Source of the DNA: Pontibacter arcticus
GTDB taxonomy: Bacteria > Bacteroidota > Bacteroidia > Cytophagales > Hymenobacteraceae
Assembly (NCBI RefSeq): GCF_003284895.1
Contig: NZ_QMDV01000001.1
Location: forward strand, 1,019,080-1,083,079
Direction of reading: 5' to 3'
DNA: 64,000 nt
Shown here: piece by piece, positions 61,422-64,000 of the stretch
Position numbering within the stretch: position 1 is the stretch's first letter
How the letters are laid out: each line of letters begins with the position of its first letter
The notes under the pieces: generated by a model
Database searches by the model: none
Told to the model about the DNA's origin: nothing
The model's input: the letters and a program-made list of their open reading frames with translations, nothing else
Made by a program: the position numbers and the translations under genes

Positions 61422-63596
61422 ATGGTTATCAACTCTACCGTTTTTTCTAAAATAACTTCTCCCGGCTTCCGGATGCTGCTGTTATTATTTACAATGCTGC
61501 TTGCCCACAGAGTACAGGCATCCGAACCAACCCAAATGATTCCGCTCACCCTGGAGAAACGTGTGCAGGAAGCCGATCTGGTACTGGAAGGGGAAGTTGT
61601 GTCGCAGAAATCGTTTTGGGATGCGAACCATGCCAACATTTATACTTCCAACATTATTAGGGTATACAAGCTGTTTAAAGGCGAAACAAAGGCACAGGAA
61701 GTTGAAGTGATAACAGAAGGCGGAACAGTAGGCATGAGCAAGCACGTCTTCTCTACGGCATTGCATCTTTCCAAAGGGCAGCAGGGCGTATTTTTCCTGA
61801 GGAAAGATCTGCCTGTGCACAGTACACCCGAGAACGGAAAATTGCTTTCGGTGCGTGCCTATGGCAGCCAGCAGGGGTTGGTAACGTATAACCTGGAGCG
61901 CGGAACGGCCAAAGATGTGTTCAGCAAGTATAAATCAGTAGACGAAGTTTACCAGCAGATATCCAAAAAAACGGGCAAACAATTCCGGACGGTTTCCAGA
62001 AACGAGCGCCTCCTAAAAACAAACAAAGTACAACAGCAGAAAACGCAGGGAGCAGCAGCCCCGGTTATAACCGATTTCTCACCGAAGGTAGCCAGTGCCG
62101 GTACCAAAACCATTCTTACCATTACAGGGAGTGGCTTTGGCAACAGCCGCGGCGAAAATGGCGCTGTAGAGTTTAAGAACGCAGATGATGGCGGAGACAG
62201 TTTTATAAGGCCTTTGGCAGCAGAGTATATTTCGTGGTCTAACACACAGATCAAAATGTATGTGCCTTCAACATCAGAAGGAGAGAATGGCAGCCCGGCC
62301 GGTACCGGTCAGATAAATGTAATTTCAGCCGACGGCAATATTACCACCAGCACCGCCGTCCTTACTATTCCGTTTGCCTACTCTAACATCAGTTATGAAG
62401 GCCTGTCTTACCAGCCTGTTTTAGCAGACCGTAATAACCAGGGCGGCTACACGGTGCGTTTCTCTACAAGTATGGCAAACCGCACCGAAGCCAGAGAAGG
62501 ATTTACAAGAGCCCTGAACAGCTGGGTTTGCAACACAACCGTAAACTGGCAGATCGGGCAGAACACAACCATAGATGCCAGCGCAGAAGATAACCAGAAT
62601 GTGATCCGCTTTGCACCAAGAACAACGCTGGGCGAAAATGTGCTGGCCCGCACCGTAAGCCGCTATGCCGGTTGCCAGACCAATAGCACACCCCGGCAGG
62701 TTGGCTGGCGCGTGCAGGAATTTGATATGGAAATAAGCTCCAACATTAACTGGGAATATGGCCCCGGCGCACCACAAGCCAGGCAATTCGATTTCGAGAC
62801 CGTTATACTACACGAGTTGGGTCATGCGCACCAATTAGGACACGTTATACTTCCTAATTCAGCTGTAATGCACTTTGCCGTAGAAGACGAAGTACTGTTC
62901 AGAACCTTAAGCCCCGACGATATTGCTGGCGGCGCAACCGTTATAGCGAACAGCCTGATCGCTGAAAAAGCAGCGCTGGCAACCGGTTGCCGGTCCGGAG
63001 AAGCAGGTGGTGATGCAAAACCGTATCGCGCTAACCCGGAAGGCGGATGCGTACCCGAAGTTAAAAATATGACTGCTGCCTATCAGGGTAGTGATGTGTT
63101 GGTAAAATGGGAAATTGAGAACGGTGGCAACATTGATTACTTTACAGTTCAGCGCAGCGCCGAAGGCATAACCTGGAACAATGTAAGCAGTGTAATAGAC
63201 CGCACCACCAGCAACAGTTATGCTTACACCGACCCAACACCTTTACCAAACAGTAGTTTTTACAGAATAAAAGTTACTTACAACAATGGAAAAGTTGGTT
63301 ATACTATCAGGAAGCGTGCCGTCGAGCCTTCAGCGCTGAGAGTGCTTAAACCGTTTCCGAACCCTGTAAACCCGCAGAACAATATTGTACAGTTATTATA
63401 CTTAGTCGAGCAGAATACTTCGCTTTCGCTGCAGCTATACTCTATCACAGGTAAGCTAATGGGTACCTATACCATTGTGGTAACTGCCGATAGCACCCCT
63501 GCACAGATCGACATGACAGAGTTTGCAGCAGGCATATACATCTTAAAGTGGCAGGACAAATCGACTAGCGGCGAAACCAGGATCGTGAAGCTCTGA
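61422..63596 (+). CDS. Secreted metzincin-type metalloprotease with IPT/TIG domain and T9SS type A sorting domain
   Basis: 724 aa. Signal peptide ending near RVQA; an N-terminal domain of unknown type (about 35-180); an IPT/TIG immunoglobulin-like domain (about 210-310; PVITDFSPKVASAGTKTILTITGSGFG); a metzincin catalytic domain with the zinc signature HELGHAHQLGH (residues 464-474, H-E-x-x-H-x-x-G-x-x-H) and a following Met-turn (SAVMHF); an FN3-like region (about 540-640); and a C-terminal type A T9SS sorting domain (LKPFPNPVNPQNN...LQLYSITGKLMG). It is exported through the outer membrane and probably cleaved or anchored there. Substrate unknown. ATG 61422. Confidence 0.9.
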   Translation: MVINSTVFSKITSPGFRMLLLLFTMLLAHRVQASEPTQMIPLTLEKRVQEADLVLEGEVVSQKSFWDANHANIYTSNIIRVYKLFKGETKAQEVEVITEGGTVGMSKHVFSTALHLSKGQQGVFFLRKDLPVHSTPENGKLLSVRAYGSQQGLVTYNLERGTAKDVFSKYKSVDEVYQQISKKTGKQFRTVSRNERLLKTNKVQQQKTQGAAAPVITDFSPKVASAGTKTILTITGSGFGNSRGENGAVEFKNADDGGDSFIRPLAAEYISWSNTQIKMYVPSTSEGENGSPAGTGQINVISADGNITTSTAVLTIPFAYSNISYEGLSYQPVLADRNNQGGYTVRFSTSMANRTEAREGFTRALNSWVCNTTVNWQIGQNTTIDASAEDNQNVIRFAPRTTLGENVLARTVSRYAGCQTNSTPRQVGWRVQEFDMEISSNINWEYGPGAPQARQFDFETVILHELGHAHQLGHVILPNSAVMHFAVEDEVLFRTLSPDDIAGGATVIANSLIAEKAALATGCRSGEAGGDAKPYRANPEGGCVPEVKNMTAAYQGSDVLVKWEIENGGNIDYFTVQRSAEGITWNNVSSVIDRTTSNSYAYTDPTPLPNSSFYRIKVTYNNGKVGYTIRKRAVEPSALRVLKPFPNPVNPQNNIVQLLYLVEQNTSLSLQLYSITGKLMGTYTIVVTADSTPAQIDMTEFAAGIYILKWQDKSTSGETRIVKL

Positions 63597-63617
63597 TAAA
63601 ATATCTTTTATACTTCT

Positions 63618-63664
63618 AATGGCCGGTACCTTGCAGTTTTTGCAATGTGCCGGCCATTTTGCAT
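63618..63664 (+). terminator. Terminator of the metzincin gene
   Basis: Arms 63618-63635 and 63641-63658 pair over 18 positions with one wobble and one mismatch (AATGGCCGG at the base), followed by a T-rich tail. Confidence 0.85.
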
Positions 63665-63761
63665 TTAGATTAGTTAATTCTGATAAAGTATAGCATTATT
63701 ATAGGCATAAAACTATATTTGATCTTACAATGAGAGCACAACCTTAGCCTGTCAGGCAATT

Positions 63762-64000
63762 ATGGAAAAGAAACGGCGCAAACTTGCCCAATGTCCGAAC
63801 TGCAGTTATACGTTTGAGGATATAAATAACTTTTGCCCTAACTGCGGCCAGGAAAACCACGACCTGAACGTGCCGGTAAAGCACCTGATAGCGGAGTTCT
63901 TTGAAGGCACCCTGCACTACGACACCAAATTCTTAAAAACCCTGAAGTACCTGCTCATCAGGCCCGGTCTGCTCACCGAAAAGTTTAACATAGGCCAGCG
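63762..64000 (+). CDS. DUF3667 family protein (N-terminal part, runs off the window)
   Basis: The first about 80 codons are visible: MEKKRRKLAQCPNC, then NNFCPNCGQE, a two-CxxC zinc-ribbon, followed by HLIAEFFEGTLHYDTKFLKTL and LIRPGLLTEKF, the usual start of DUF3667 proteins, which continue with several membrane helices. The function of the family is unknown. The rest lies beyond the window edge. Confidence 0.9.
   Translation, partial: MEKKRRKLAQCPNCSYTFEDINNFCPNCGQENHDLNVPVKHLIAEFFEGTLHYDTKFLKTLKYLLIRPGLLTEKFNIGQ

Overview
The window looks like a chromosomal segment of a Bacteroidota bacterium, most likely order Cytophagales, family Hymenobacteraceae (Pontibacter-like). Supporting signs are type IX secretion (T9SS) substrates with CHU_C and type A sorting domains, PorP/SprF and PorE-like proteins, a TonB-dependent receptor with a carboxypeptidase-like plug extension, promoters of the TTG-N19-TAnnTTTG type, a eukaryote-like NrdB, and intermediate GC. 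The genus is inference; no rRNA is present.

Layout. 1-2100: small genes, an Hsp20-like protein and an OmpA lipoprotein. 2126-3810: a REP-associated tyrosine transposase (RAYT), an inverted pair of REP hairpins and an AT-rich Abi_C-type putative defence gene. 3965-8868: nrdB and nrdA (minus), a 634-bp gap with DnaA-box-like sites, then rplU-rpmA (plus). 9181-14317: SAM-I riboswitch, metH and metF, the methionine/one-carbon module. 14430-28060: mixed housekeeping and membrane genes: cyclase, hemW, Omp85/TamA-like barrel, initiator tRNA, three small STAS/SEC14-like proteins, CPBP protease, TspO-like protein, TonB receptor and a Kef-type antiporter.

28614-42348 is the most distinctive block: two adhesin-PorP modules. 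The first is a 1211-aa repeat adhesin plus PorP/SprF. The second is a 1897-aa protein with an ice-binding-like (DUF3494) N-terminus, a DUF11-like domain, 17 PKD-like repeats and a CHU_C sorting domain, followed by its own PorP/SprF and a PorE-like OmpA protein.

42529-56096 is one minus-strand block, read as tldD, pmbA, DUF4159, MoxR, two unknown genes, DUF58, a methyltransferase, BatA-like, DUF4175 and a large membrane protein: a MoxR-vWA chaperone-like system joined to TldD/PmbA. 56404-64000 holds rlpA, a DUF72 gene, a 422-bp inverted-repeat element, a blaI-blaR1 pair with twin dyad operators, a secreted metzincin and the start of a DUF3667 gene.

The octamer AAGTATAA/TTATACTT runs through the whole window, inside and between genes, on both strands and often as close inverted pairs. 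Its density (about 21 by-eye hits in the first 10.4 kb, against roughly 0.3 expected for equal base frequencies) is the strongest unexplained signal and resembles a DNA-uptake-sequence system. RAYT-type REP pairs and other dispersed hairpin elements occupy many of the gaps between genes.
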